From Rhodoplanes tepidamans (GTDB taxonomy: Bacteria; Pseudomonadota; Alphaproteobacteria; Rhizobiales; Xanthobacteraceae), in the NCBI RefSeq assembly GCF_030813915.1, contig NZ_JAUSUJ010000011.1, positions 62,001-126,000 on the forward strand: a DNA stretch of 64,000 nt, written 5' to 3'. Shown here one piece after another: positions 8,205-16,794 of this stretch. How positions within the stretch are numbered: the stretch's first letter is position 1; every line of letters begins with the position of its first letter. Position numbers and translations under genes: made by a program. Under the pieces are notes generated by a model. It was not told the origin of the DNA, ran no database searches, and worked only from the letters and a program-made list of their open reading frames with translations.

Positions 8205-9134
8205 CTACGACTTCCTCCCTCGCCGCCACTCCGAAAACGCCCTCCAGGCCCGCCCGTCGATCGCCACGAGGCCGGCCGCGATGCCGAGCATGCCGGCGAT
8301 CTGGTGCGGCTCCAGGCGCTCGTCCATCAGCACGGTGCCGAGCAGCATGGCGCTGACCGGGATCAGGAATGTGACCAGGAGCGTATTGGTGGCGCCGGCC
8401 CGCGACAGAACCCGGAAATACAGGACGTAGGCGAGCGCCGTCGAGAAGGCGCCGAGCGCCAGCAGCGCCGCGACGGCCGGCCAGGACGGGGCCGGCAGCC
8501 GCCACGGCTGGTCGAGCAGCAGCACGGGCGGCAGCATCAGCACGATGGCGGCGACCGCCTGGCCGCCGCCCATCACGTTGGGCGAGAGGTGCTTGTAGCG
8601 CCGGGCGTAGATGGCGCCGACGGCGTACAGGAAGGCGGCGAGCAGGCAGGCGAGCTCGCCGCCGATATGGCCGCCGAGACCGGCGAGCGCGCCGGGCCCG
8701 ATCATCACGGCGACCCCGGCGAGGCCGAGCAGCAGCCCGGCCGCCCGGGCGGGCGTGATGCGATCGTCGCGCGTCGTCAGGTGGGCCAGCACGATGGCGA
8801 ACAGCGGCGTGGTCGCGTTGAGCACGGCGGCGAGCCCGCTCCCGATCCGCAGCTGGCTCCACGAGATCAGTGCGAAGGCGGCGGCATTGCTGAGGAAGCC
8901 CATCACCAGGAACGGCAGCCAGTAGCGCGGCATCTGCGCGAGCTCGCCGGCCTGCCGGCACAGCGCCAGCATGATCGGCGCGGCGACCGCCACCCGGATC
9001 AGCGAGATGGTCATCGGCGGCACCTCGGCGACCGCCACCTTGGCGAAATAGTAGGAGGCTCCCCACAGCGTGGAGAGGGCGACGAGCATCGCCCAGTCGC
9101 CGGGCGACATGGTCAGGAGGGGTCGTTGCCGCAT
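8205..9134 (-). CDS. DMT-superfamily transporter (EamA type)
   Basis: 309 residues with about ten hydrophobic segments arranged as two EamA halves. The N-terminal half has Leu-Trp-Gly-Ala-Ser-Tyr-Tyr-Phe-Ala-Lys-Val-Ala and the second half begins around the Pro-Asn-Val-Met-Gly-Gly-Gly-Gln-Ala segment; the membrane part ends with a short basic tail. Members export amino acids or other metabolites from the cytoplasm; the substrate is unknown. The ATG at 9134 was preferred to the upstream 9206 start because the extra 24 residues are not membrane-like; an internal ATG at 9110 is also possible. Confidence 0.85.
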   Translation of the reverse strand: MRQRPLLTMSPGDWAMLVALSTLWGASYYFAKVAVAEVPPMTISLIRVAVAAPIMLALCRQAGELAQMPRYWLPFLVMGFLSNAAAFALISWSQLRIGSGLAAVLNATTPLFAIVLAHLTTRDDRITPARAAGLLLGLAGVAVMIGPGALAGLGGHIGGELACLLAAFLYAVGAIYARRYKHLSPNVMGGGQAVAAIVLMLPPVLLLDQPWRLPAPSWPAVAALLALGAFSTALAYVLYFRVLSRAGATNTLLVTFLIPVSAMLLGTVLMDERLEPHQIAGMLGIAAGLVAIDGRAWRAFSEWRRGRKS

Positions 9135-9350
9135 GCCTCCTTGTAGGGGCGAAGCCGCGCCGGCGCGACCCCGAAAGGCGGCGATTTCTGCACATCCTGG
9201 GGGCAACGCCAGGATGGCGGGAGCCCGGCAAGCTCTCGTTAACCGGCCCGGGGAGGAGAGGCGTCCGCCGGGCGGGCCCGTTCAGGACTCGTCAACCGGT
9301 CGCGCGCCGGAATGGCACGGAGAAGTTGTGTGGCCCGGGGAGTGTGCCGC

Positions 9351-9623
9351 ATGGAGATCACCACGGGACTGACGGCGGCTTGGCTCGACGCGGTGCGCCG
9401 CGCCCAGTCGGACATGGTCCAGCGATACGCCCGGCAGGCGCCGACCACCCAGCCGTCGTACCAGGAGCGGACCCTGACCGACGTGATCGAGCGCGCCGTC
9501 AAGGCGGGCGGCGCCGCTCCGCCGGCCGAGGGCCGGACCACCGACACCGCCGTCCAGCGGAGCTCGCCGGCCGCCACCGTGCCCAAGGGCACGGTGGGGC
9601 GAATCCTCGACATCGAGGTGTGA
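9351..9623 (+). CDS. small hypothetical protein
   Basis: 90 residues starting MEITTGLTAAWLDAVRRAQS. The first 50 residues look helical and amphipathic and are followed by an Ala/Pro/Gly/Thr-rich linker. The 3' end contains a compact inverted repeat (CACCGTGCCC / GGGCACGGTG near 9577-9598) that may fold in the mRNA. No signal peptide, membrane segment or cysteine is present. I recognise no family. The reading frame has credible codon use, but the region also has an open antisense frame, so it is only a probable gene. The ATG at 9351 is preferred to 9312. Confidence 0.45.
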   Translation: MEITTGLTAAWLDAVRRAQSDMVQRYARQAPTTQPSYQERTLTDVIERAVKAGGAAPPAEGRTTDTAVQRSSPAATVPKGTVGRILDIEV

Positions 9624-9651
9624 AAGGGCCGAACGGGCGGACCGGCTCCGC

Positions 9652-9894
9652 GGCCGCGGCGCGTCACGACGCTGGCGTCGCGCTGCACCGCGCCCGCGAC
9701 ACGCGGTACCCGCGTCGGCTCCCCCAGGCCTTCGAGCAGCTTCGCCCGGTCCACGTTGTTGGTGCCGTGGCCGAAATAGACTCGGTTGCCGGACGGCCCC
9801 GTCGAGATCGCGCCGTGCAGCTCGGTCGCCACCGGGCCGGTCGTGCCGGGCTCCTGGCAAGGCAGGCCGGAGTCGCGGATCTTCTTCGGCGCTG
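9652..9894 (-). pseudogene. relic of a coding region, probably a secreted or repeat protein
   Basis: The minus strand between the small plus-strand gene and the glycosyltransferase stop contains an open, protein-like stretch with normal codon choice. It includes Ser-Gly-Leu-Pro-Cys-Gln-Glu-Pro-Gly and the block ELHGAISTGPSGNRVYFGHG, followed by Asn-Asn-Val-Asp-Arg-Ala-Lys-Leu-Leu. It has no start of its own and merges into low-quality sequence at both ends. From memory it resembles an internal part of a larger beta-propeller-like protein family, with a short in-frame loss before Val-Asp-Arg. It is best read as a gene fragment; this stretch explains most of the 337 bases between its two neighbours. 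Confidence 0.4.
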
Positions 9895-9960
9895 CCGATC
9901 GGAGAGGTCGTGCCGCGCTGGGCGCGTGACGGCTCGTTCGCCGTGCGGCCGACCGTGCCG

Positions 9961-11262
9961 TCAGGCCCCGATCGTGGCGAGACCCGCGACCGGCGGCGCC
10001 GTCCGGTCGCGGACCGGCACGCCGCCGGACTGCAGCACCGCATCCCACCGCGCGAAATAGGCCGCGTTGGACAGGCGCTCCCGATAGGCGTCGCGGGACA
10101 GGCCGCGCAGGGCCCGCCATCGTCCGAGCGTCTCCATCATGGCACGCGCGAAGCCGTCCGGGTCCTCTGCGCTCGCGATCGACGCAGGCGTCGAGGCGCC
10201 GACGAGGCCGCGCAGCGCCGCGCCGGTGGCGACGATCGGGTTGCCGGCCGCCAGCGCCTCGATGGTCTTGATCGAGATGCCGGTGCCGAAGCGGGTCGGA
10301 ATCACGACGACGGCGGCCTGGGCGTAGACGGTCGTCACGTCGTCGACGACGCCGACGAACCAGTGTGCGTAGCGGCCGAAGAGATCCGGGCGGACCGCCT
10401 CCATGTGGCCGCCGATCCGTCCGGCGATCGCGATCCGGCAGCCGCGATCGAGCCGCGGTGCGACCTCGGTCAGGAACCAGGCGAGGCTCACCTCGTTGCC
10501 CGGATTGTTGTCGCCGACATAGGCGAAGTCGAAGCGCTCGCGATCCGCCGGCTCCAGGGCGAGGAGGCGGCGCTCGTTCTCGGGGGTGAGGGTGGCGCGG
10601 ACGAGGTGATGAGGTCCGGGCAGCCGCGTGCTGAAATACGCCCGGTCGTCGTCGGTCACGTGGGTGAAGGCGTCGGCGCCGGCGGCGAGCCGTAGTTCGT
10701 CCCGCTCCAGCAGCGCCCGCGCGTCCGGCCGGCCGCGGAAGACGTTGGCGAGCCCGCCGTCCGCATAGAGCTCGGCCTGGACGTCGTGAGTTTCCAGCAC
10801 GACGAGCGGCCGCGGCAGGCGGCGGCGGGCCATCTCCCGCAGCACCGTGTGCGCCAGCCCCATCTGGAAGCAGTGATTGACGACGATCACGCGCGGCGGA
10901 TGGGCCTCGATGAAATCGAGAAGCGTCGCCGGAAGCGTGGCGGCGCCGCCGTAGCGCGCCATCACCGACAGCTGCGAGTCGCGTCCGCTGGCGAGCCATT
11001 GCAGATGGCTGCGCGAGCGCCAGGCGCGCATGCGGTGCGACGTCGAGGCGTGGCAGACCAGCGCGACGCCCTCGAAGCGCATCTGCTCCAGCATCCAGTC
11101 CCAGTAGCCGTGATACCTGGCGCGGTGAATGGGGAGATGCGGGCCGAGCAGAAGCGCGGTGCGATAGCCGCGGGTGTCTAGATACCTGCACTGGGCGGCG
11201 AAGATGTTGGAACTTCCGCAGCGGGGCCACGGCGACGCGATGACGAGCGCGGAGTCCTGCAT
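9961..11262 (-). CDS. GT-B fold glycosyltransferase (family 1/4-like)
   Basis: 433 residues from the ATG at 11262; an in-frame ATG at 11295 would add 11 residues and is equally possible because neither has a strong ribosome site. The C-terminal half shows the retaining GT-B nucleotide-sugar region: Phe-Asp-Phe-Ala-Tyr-Val-Gly-Asp, then VVVIPTRFGTGISIKTIEAL, a form of the Gly-x-x-x-Lys...Glu motif, and an Ala-x-Gly-Asn-Pro-Ile-Val-Ala-Thr stretch. It probably transfers a sugar during polysaccharide or protein glycan assembly at the cytoplasmic face. It is divergent from two GT2 genes with a 236-base AT-richer gap between them. Confidence 0.82.
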   Translation of the reverse strand: MQDSALVIASPWPRCGSSNIFAAQCRYLDTRGYRTALLLGPHLPIHRARYHGYWDWMLEQMRFEGVALVCHASTSHRMRAWRSRSHLQWLASGRDSQLSVMARYGGAATLPATLLDFIEAHPPRVIVVNHCFQMGLAHTVLREMARRRLPRPLVVLETHDVQAELYADGGLANVFRGRPDARALLERDELRLAAGADAFTHVTDDDRAYFSTRLPGPHHLVRATLTPENERRLLALEPADRERFDFAYVGDNNPGNEVSLAWFLTEVAPRLDRGCRIAIAGRIGGHMEAVRPDLFGRYAHWFVGVVDDVTTVYAQAAVVVIPTRFGTGISIKTIEALAAGNPIVATGAALRGLVGASTPASIASAEDPDGFARAMMETLGRWRALRGLSRDAYRERLSNAAYFARWDAVLQSGGVPVRDRTAPPVAGLATIGA

Positions 11263-11498
11263 GCAGCTGCTCGTCACCCGTTGGGTCGACACCATTCGGA
11301 AGCATTAGGAAACCATCCATTAATACCATGCCTTGCCGTGGCCGCCAAACGACACGTGATCACACGCCGCGGTGAGCGTCCAAGACCCCCGACGGCGCGG
11401 ATCTGGACGTGACGAGCCGGGCCGGTAGGATCGTCCGGCGCGGCGACCCGGCCGCAGACATCGTCCCCTGTCGTCGCGGGCCGTCGGCCAGGACTCGC

Positions 11499-12599
11499 AT
11501 GCAGCTTTCCCTTCCGCTCGTCAGCGTCGTCGTCACGTCCTACAATTTTGCCCGCTTCCTGACGGAGGCGGTCGCGTCGGTTCACGCCCAGGCCTATCCG
11601 GCGATCGAGTGCATCGTGGTCGACGACGCGTCGAGCGACGACACGGCCGCCGTGCTCGACGCCGTCGCGGCCGAGTGGCCGGCCACGACCGTGATCAGGC
11701 GCGAGACCAATGGCGGGCAGGGCGCGGCCTGCCGCACCGGCTACGAGGCGAGCCGCGGCCCCTATGTCGTGTTCATGGACGGCGACGACGTGATGGGGCC
11801 GGACTTCGTGGCGACCCACGTCTATGTCCAGCTCTCCTCGCGGATCCACGTCGGCATCACGTCGAGCGACATCTATCAGGTGGTCGACGGACAGGTCGTG
11901 CTCGGCACCTGCCAGGGCGTCAACGACCATATCGTCGCGCATGCGGGCAACGGTGCGGGGCTGTTTCGTCCCGTCGAGCCGGCGCCGGCGGGCCCGTGGA
12001 CGCTCGACACGCCGGGGCCGGCGCTGCTCGATCGGCTGGTGCACGTGCCGCCCGGCCAGGTCCACTGGTGCTGGTCGCATCACAGCGCCAACATGTATCG
12101 GCGCGACGCCGTCGATCTGTTCGTCCGCTCCGACGAGTTCTCGGCGATGCGGATCTGCCTCGACGCCTTCCTCTGCACGGCGGTCGGGCATCGTTGCGGC
12201 GGGGTGCTGATCGACCGGCCGTTGTCGCTCCATCGCGTGCACGGCGGCAATGCCGGCATCCGGCAGGCCCAGCTGGTCAATGTGCGGGCCGCGCCGCCCG
12301 ACAAGGAGCTGAGCACGGTCGCGCTGATGCGGCTGGTGGAGCTCTATGTCCGCGAGGCGGCCACGGTCGTGCCGCAGCTCTGGAACGCCGGCACCTACAC
12401 GGCGCTGGTCGACCGGCTGGACGCACATCTCACCGGGCTCGGCCATCCGGGCGTCCTCGCGGCCGCGATGGCCCGCCACCACGCGACGCTGGTGCAGGCG
12501 CTCGGACAGGATGAGCTCACCGGATGGATGGAGCGGCGCGCGACCGGCGGACGGAAGCGGCGTTGGTCCAGACCGTGGCGAAAGCGTGCCCGAGGATGA
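11499..12599 (+). CDS. GT2 family glycosyltransferase, first of a tandem pair
   Basis: 366 residues. The GT-A core begins LPLVSVVVTSYNFARFLTEA, continues with Cys-Ile-Val-Val-Asp-Asp-Ala-Ser-Ser-Asp-Asp, and has the metal-binding Asp-Gly-Asp-Asp (residues 93-96) in Val-Phe-Met-Asp-Gly-Asp-Asp. The second half keeps Cys-Trp-Ser...Asn-Met-Tyr-Arg-Arg-Asp-Ala and an unusual conserved run, CTAVGHRCGGVLIDRPLSLH, shared with its neighbour. The C terminus is very basic. It likely transfers sugars from nucleotide donors. The start at MQLSLPL is chosen because the paralogue aligns from the same point; an in-frame start at 11409 would add 30 unconserved residues. Confidence 0.88.
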   Translation: MQLSLPLVSVVVTSYNFARFLTEAVASVHAQAYPAIECIVVDDASSDDTAAVLDAVAAEWPATTVIRRETNGGQGAACRTGYEASRGPYVVFMDGDDVMGPDFVATHVYVQLSSRIHVGITSSDIYQVVDGQVVLGTCQGVNDHIVAHAGNGAGLFRPVEPAPAGPWTLDTPGPALLDRLVHVPPGQVHWCWSHHSANMYRRDAVDLFVRSDEFSAMRICLDAFLCTAVGHRCGGVLIDRPLSLHRVHGGNAGIRQAQLVNVRAAPPDKELSTVALMRLVELYVREAATVVPQLWNAGTYTALVDRLDAHLTGLGHPGVLAAAMARHHATLVQALGQDELTGWMERRATGGRKRRWSRPWRKRARG

Positions 12600-12824
12600 C
12601 GGCCGGCGGCCCGGGCTGCTGGTGACGTGCTCGTCGTGGGCGGCGGACCGAGTCGTTTTTCCCGCGGATCGATGGTATTGCTGTGATTGGCAGAGGTGGC
12701 CTCGCGACGGTTCGATGAATCGGACCGGCGACCCGCGCTCGATCCTCCCGGTGCGATTCCGAACCGGGCAGGCGAGACGGACATGACGCCGGCCGTTCGA
12801 GGATCGGGCCCGAGGAGCGCATTG

Positions 12825-13931
12825 ATGCAGATCGCCCTCCCGCTGGTGAGCGTCGTCATCTCCAACTTCAACTACGGTCGCTTTCTCCGCGATGCGATCG
12901 AGTCGGTCCGGGCCCAGACCTACGAGGCGGTCGAATGCATCGTGGTGGATGACGCCTCCACGGACGACAGCGCCGTCGTGCTCGACGCGCTCGCGGTCGA
13001 GTGGCCCGATCTCGTGGTGCTGCGGCACGCCACGAACGCCGGGCAGGGCGCCGCGAGCGCTACCGGTTTCGCCGCGAGCCGCGGTCATTACGTCGTCTTC
13101 ATGGATGCCGACGACCTGCTGTTCCCGGAGTTCGTCGCCACCCACGTCTATGTCCATCTGTCGGCGCGGCGGCATCCCGGCCTCACCTCCAGCGACGTCG
13201 TCCAGGTCGTGGACGGGCGAGCGGTGCTGACCACCGGCCAGGCCCTGAACGATCGTCTGATGGAGGACCGCCTCGCCGGCGCCGGTTCCGGCGGCCCGCC
13301 CGGGCACGCGTTCCGGCCGCTGGCCCGGGCCCCGGCGGGCCCGTGGACGCTGCCCGGTCCGGCCCCGGCGCTGCTCGACGACCTGGTCTCGGTGCCGCCC
13401 GGCCAGGTGAGATGGTGCTGGTCTCCAGGTACCGCGAACATGTTCCGGCGCGACGCCGTCGCGTTGTTCGCCGACGCGCCGGAGCTCGCCGCCACGCGGA
13501 TCGGGTCGGATGCCTTCCTGTGCATCGCGGTGGGCCACCGCTGCGGCGGCGTGCTGATCGACCGGGCGCTGTCGGTGTATCGCATCCATGGCGGCAATGT
13601 CGGCACGGCCCATCCGCAGCTCGCCAATGTCCGCTGCATGAAGCCCGACTCGGAACCGTCGGATGCCGTGGTGGCCGCGCTGATCGAGCTCTACACCCGC
13701 GAGGCCGTCGCCATGGTCCCGCGCTTCTGGTCGGTCGAGAGCTACACGGGCCTGCTCGAGCGGCTCGACACGCATCTTGCCGGCGGCGGGCGGCGTGATA
13801 CCCTCGCGGCCGCTCTGGCGCGGAACCGCGCGGCGGTGGTGCAGGCGCTCGGCCCCGAGCGGCTCGCCACCTGGACGACCAAGCGGCGCAAGCGGTGGTT
13901 CAAGCGGTGGCTCCGGCGCCGCCGGACGTGA
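12825..13931 (+). CDS. GT2 family glycosyltransferase, second of a tandem pair
   Basis: 368 residues, colinear with the preceding gene over its whole length: MQIALPLVSVVISNFNYGRF at the start, Asp-Ala-Asp-Asp as the metal-binding motif, Gln-Val-Arg-Trp-Cys-Trp-Ser and CIAVGHRCGGVLIDRALSVY later, and a basic C terminus. This is a clear gene duplication with later divergence; the acceptor-side half has changed more than the nucleotide-binding half. An ATG at 12783 could add 14 residues. The 225-base gap from its twin holds no gene and no matching leader. Confidence 0.88.
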   Translation: MQIALPLVSVVISNFNYGRFLRDAIESVRAQTYEAVECIVVDDASTDDSAVVLDALAVEWPDLVVLRHATNAGQGAASATGFAASRGHYVVFMDADDLLFPEFVATHVYVHLSARRHPGLTSSDVVQVVDGRAVLTTGQALNDRLMEDRLAGAGSGGPPGHAFRPLARAPAGPWTLPGPAPALLDDLVSVPPGQVRWCWSPGTANMFRRDAVALFADAPELAATRIGSDAFLCIAVGHRCGGVLIDRALSVYRIHGGNVGTAHPQLANVRCMKPDSEPSDAVVAALIELYTREAVAMVPRFWSVESYTGLLERLDTHLAGGGRRDTLAAALARNRAAVVQALGPERLATWTTKRRKRWFKRWLRRRRT

Positions 13932-13992
13932 TCAGGTGCGGGTGCCGGGCCGGCGGCGATCCGGACAGACGCTGCCGAGACGGGGGAGAGTG

Positions 13993-15117
13993 GTGTTCCA
14001 TTTCCTGAAGCGGATGGTGTCCCGCGAGGCGCCGGCCGGCGGCTTCGACGCCCGTCTCGATCCGCCGCGCTTCCTGTTCCTGCTGATCAACAGCCGCTGC
14101 AATCTCAAATGCGAGCACTGCAGCTTCTGGCACACCGACGACGCCGACAGAGCCAACTATCTCGACCGCGCCGGCCGCCGGCGGGTGCTCTCCGAGTTCG
14201 CCGCCATGAACCCGCACGGCGCCGTGGTGATCTGCGGCGGCGAGTCGATGCTCGACCTCGAGGACTATTTCGACGTGGCCGGCCACTGCCGCGCGCTGGG
14301 GCTGACCTGCCTGTCGGTCGTCAACGGCACCCGCATCCGCACCGACGCGATGGCCGAGCGGATGGTCACCGAGGGGCCGCACGAGATCTCGATCTCGCTC
14401 AACAGCCACCGGCCCCAGCTGCACGACCGCACCCGCGGCGTGCCAGGCGCCTTCGACAAGGCCTGCCGGGCCGTGCGCCTGCTGAAGGCGGCGCGCGACC
14501 GCACCGGCAGCACCAGCCGCATCTACGTGATGGGGCTGATCTTCGACGAGAACCACCGCGAGCTCGAGCCGTTCTACGACTTCGTCCTGAACGACCTGAA
14601 GGCCGACAAGCTGAAGCTGAACTTCCTGCAGCCGTCGTTCGGCGACACCCCGGAGGACCGGTTCTTCGCCGCCCATCACCGGATGGATCCGGACGTGCTG
14701 GTCGAAGAAATCCGCCGCTGCGACGCGCGCTTCGGCCTCGGTCTCAACCCGGTCTGGCTCGCCAATGTGCGCATGTATGTCGAGTCGATCGCGGCCGGTC
14801 AGCAGTACGAGAAGGGTTGGGCGGCGCCGACCCGCACCCGCGCCCACATCTGCAACACCTACGAGCGCAACATCATGGTCGATCACTACGGCACGGCGCG
14901 GCTGTGCTTCTCGACCGACTTTCGCGGCGCGAAGCTGCGCGCCGACGGCGACCTGAAGAGGTTCTGGCTCGGCGCCAACGACATCCGCTGCGAGATGCGC
15001 AAGTGCAACCGGCTCTGCGGCATCAGCCACAGCGTCCGCCGCATCGGCAGCACCCTGACCCCCGCCGCCTACAGCCTGCCCACCCGCAGCCTCGCCGGAA
15101 CCGCGGCGGCGGAGTGA
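13993..15117 (+). CDS. radical SAM protein with SPASM-like C-terminal cysteines
   Basis: 374 residues from a GTG that follows GGGGAG by 5 bases. The [4Fe-4S]-SAM motif is Cys36-Asn-Leu-Lys-Cys40-Glu-His-Cys43, followed by a Gly-Gly-Glu motif in VVICGGESMLDLEDYF. The C-terminal third has a cysteine series: Cys in Ala-His-Ile-Cys-Asn, then Arg-Leu-Cys-Phe-Ser-Thr, then Arg-Cys-Glu-Met-Arg-Lys-Cys-Asn-Arg-Leu-Cys-Gly. That matches the SPASM/twitch pattern for auxiliary clusters. Such enzymes modify peptides, sugars or cofactors; the gene follows the second GT2 by 61 bases, suggesting a shared job in glycan or glycoprotein modification. No precursor peptide is evident beside it. Confidence 0.87.
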   Translation: MFHFLKRMVSREAPAGGFDARLDPPRFLFLLINSRCNLKCEHCSFWHTDDADRANYLDRAGRRRVLSEFAAMNPHGAVVICGGESMLDLEDYFDVAGHCRALGLTCLSVVNGTRIRTDAMAERMVTEGPHEISISLNSHRPQLHDRTRGVPGAFDKACRAVRLLKAARDRTGSTSRIYVMGLIFDENHRELEPFYDFVLNDLKADKLKLNFLQPSFGDTPEDRFFAAHHRMDPDVLVEEIRRCDARFGLGLNPVWLANVRMYVESIAAGQQYEKGWAAPTRTRAHICNTYERNIMVDHYGTARLCFSTDFRGAKLRADGDLKRFWLGANDIRCEMRKCNRLCGISHSVRRIGSTLTPAAYSLPTRSLAGTAAAE

Positions 15118-15184
15118 TCCGACGCTGTGCGCCGCTCCGGAACGACCGACGAGTCGATCACCGGGACCCCCGTCACGAGACGGC

Positions 15185-16606
15185 TCAGCCGCCGGTGCCG
15201 CCGACCGTGATGCGGTCCATGCGCAGCGTCGGCTGGCCGACGCCGACCGGCACACCCTGGCCGTTCTTGCCGCAGGTGCCGATGCCGTGGTCGAGGGCGA
15301 GGTCGTCGCCCACCATGGTGATGCGGTGCAGATCCGTCGGGCCGTTGCCGATCAGCATGGCGCCCTTCACGGGCGCGCCGACCTTGCCGTCCTCGATCCG
15401 ATACGCCTCGGTGCACTGGAAGACGTACTTGCCCGAGGTGATGTCGACCTGGCCGCCGCCGAAACTCACGGCGTAGAGCCCGTTCTTCACCGAAGCGAGG
15501 ATCTCGGCCGGATCGTGGCGGCCCGCCACCATCACGGTGTTGGTCATGCGCGGCATCGGCACATGGGCGAAGCTCTCGCGGCGGCCGTTGCCGGTGGGCC
15601 GCATGCCCATCAGGCGGGCGTTCTGGCGGTCCTGCATGTAGCCGACGAGAATCCCGTCGTCGATCAGCACGGTGCGGTTGGTCGGCGTGCCCTCGTCGTC
15701 GATCGACAGCGAGCCGCGCCGTGACGCCATCGTGCCGTCGTCGATCACGGTGACGCCCCTGGCGGCCACCTGCTGACCCATCAGGCCGGCGAAGGCCGAG
15801 GTCTTCTTGCGGTTGAAGTCGCCTTCCAGCCCGTGGCCGACCGCCTCGTGCAGCATCACGCCGGGCCAGCCGGGGCCGAGCACCACGTCCATCTCGCCGG
15901 CCGGGGCCGGGACGGACTCCAGATTGACGAGCGCCTGGCGCACCGCGTCGTCGGCCGCGCCGCGCCACGCCGCCTCGCTCACGAACTGCTCGATGGTGGA
16001 CCGGCCGCCATAGCCGTGGCTGCCGGTCTCCTGGCGATCGCCGTCGCCGACCACGACCGAGACGTTGACCCGCACCATCGGCCGCACGTCGCGATAGGTC
16101 TCGCCGTCCGGCCGCACGATCTCGACCACCTGCCAGGTCGCCGCGACGCTCGCCGTCACCTGACGGACCCGCGGGTCCTTGGCGCGCGTGTAGGCGTCGA
16201 CGGCCTCCAGCAGCTTCACCTTCTCGGCGAAGGCGACGCCGGCGAGCGGGTTGGCATCGGTATAGAGCTTCGCATTGGTGCGCGGCGGCGCGGCGGCGAG
16301 CGTCCCGGAATAGCCGCCCTTGACCGCCTTCACGGCGTCGGCGGCGCGGCCGATCGCCTCCTCCGAGAGGGCCGAGGAATGGGCGTAGCCGACCGCCTCG
16401 TCCTTGACGGCGCGCAGCCCGAAGCCCTGCGTCGTGTCGTAGGTCGCCTGCTTCAGGCGGCCGTTGTCGAACATCAGCATCTCGGACTGGCGGTACTCGA
16501 GATAGAGCTCGCCGTCGTCGGCCCCCTCCAGCCCGCGCGCGATCAGGCGCGACACGTTGGTCCGGTCGAGACCGGCGCGGTCGAGGAGCGAGGTGGTGGC
16601 GGTCAT
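15185..16606 (-). CDS. tldD: TldD metalloprotease subunit
   Basis: 473 residues, normal for TldD. The zinc-site motif His-Glu-Ala-Val-Gly-His-Gly-Leu-Glu-Gly-Asp lies near residue 255, with the later Cys-x(2)-Gly region reading GIGTCGKNGQGVPVGVGQP near the C terminus. TldD pairs with TldE/PmbA (not in this window) to form a peptidase that trims unfolded or RiPP-type peptides. The frame runs open well upstream of the true start; MTATTSLLDRAG at 16606 is chosen because family homology begins there. It is 67 bases from the convergent radical SAM gene; a processing link is possible but unproven, as tldD is a common housekeeping gene. Confidence 0.93.
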   Translation of the reverse strand: MTATTSLLDRAGLDRTNVSRLIARGLEGADDGELYLEYRQSEMLMFDNGRLKQATYDTTQGFGLRAVKDEAVGYAHSSALSEEAIGRAADAVKAVKGGYSGTLAAAPPRTNAKLYTDANPLAGVAFAEKVKLLEAVDAYTRAKDPRVRQVTASVAATWQVVEIVRPDGETYRDVRPMVRVNVSVVVGDGDRQETGSHGYGGRSTIEQFVSEAAWRGAADDAVRQALVNLESVPAPAGEMDVVLGPGWPGVMLHEAVGHGLEGDFNRKKTSAFAGLMGQQVAARGVTVIDDGTMASRRGSLSIDDEGTPTNRTVLIDDGILVGYMQDRQNARLMGMRPTGNGRRESFAHVPMPRMTNTVMVAGRHDPAEILASVKNGLYAVSFGGGQVDITSGKYVFQCTEAYRIEDGKVGAPVKGAMLIGNGPTDLHRITMVGDDLALDHGIGTCGKNGQGVPVGVGQPTLRMDRITVGGTGG

Positions 16607-16794
16607 GGCAGGTCTTTCTCGGCTTGAAAGGGTCGCCCGGAAGATAGTGGGTCCGGCGCCGCTGCGCGAGGGGGCTCCGGGACGGCGTTCAGCGCCGCAG
16701 CCCGCATGAAGTGAAACGGAATGCGGGGCGGCGCTAGCGCCCGGGGATCCCGTTTCCGCCCCGCGGGCTTTCTGCAGGCGAGGCCCCGGCGGCC

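Noticed and set aside
15185-16606. tldD as part of a RiPP system with the radical SAM gene
   Set aside because: The genes are convergent, tldD is common housekeeping, tldE is missing and no precursor peptide is visible.
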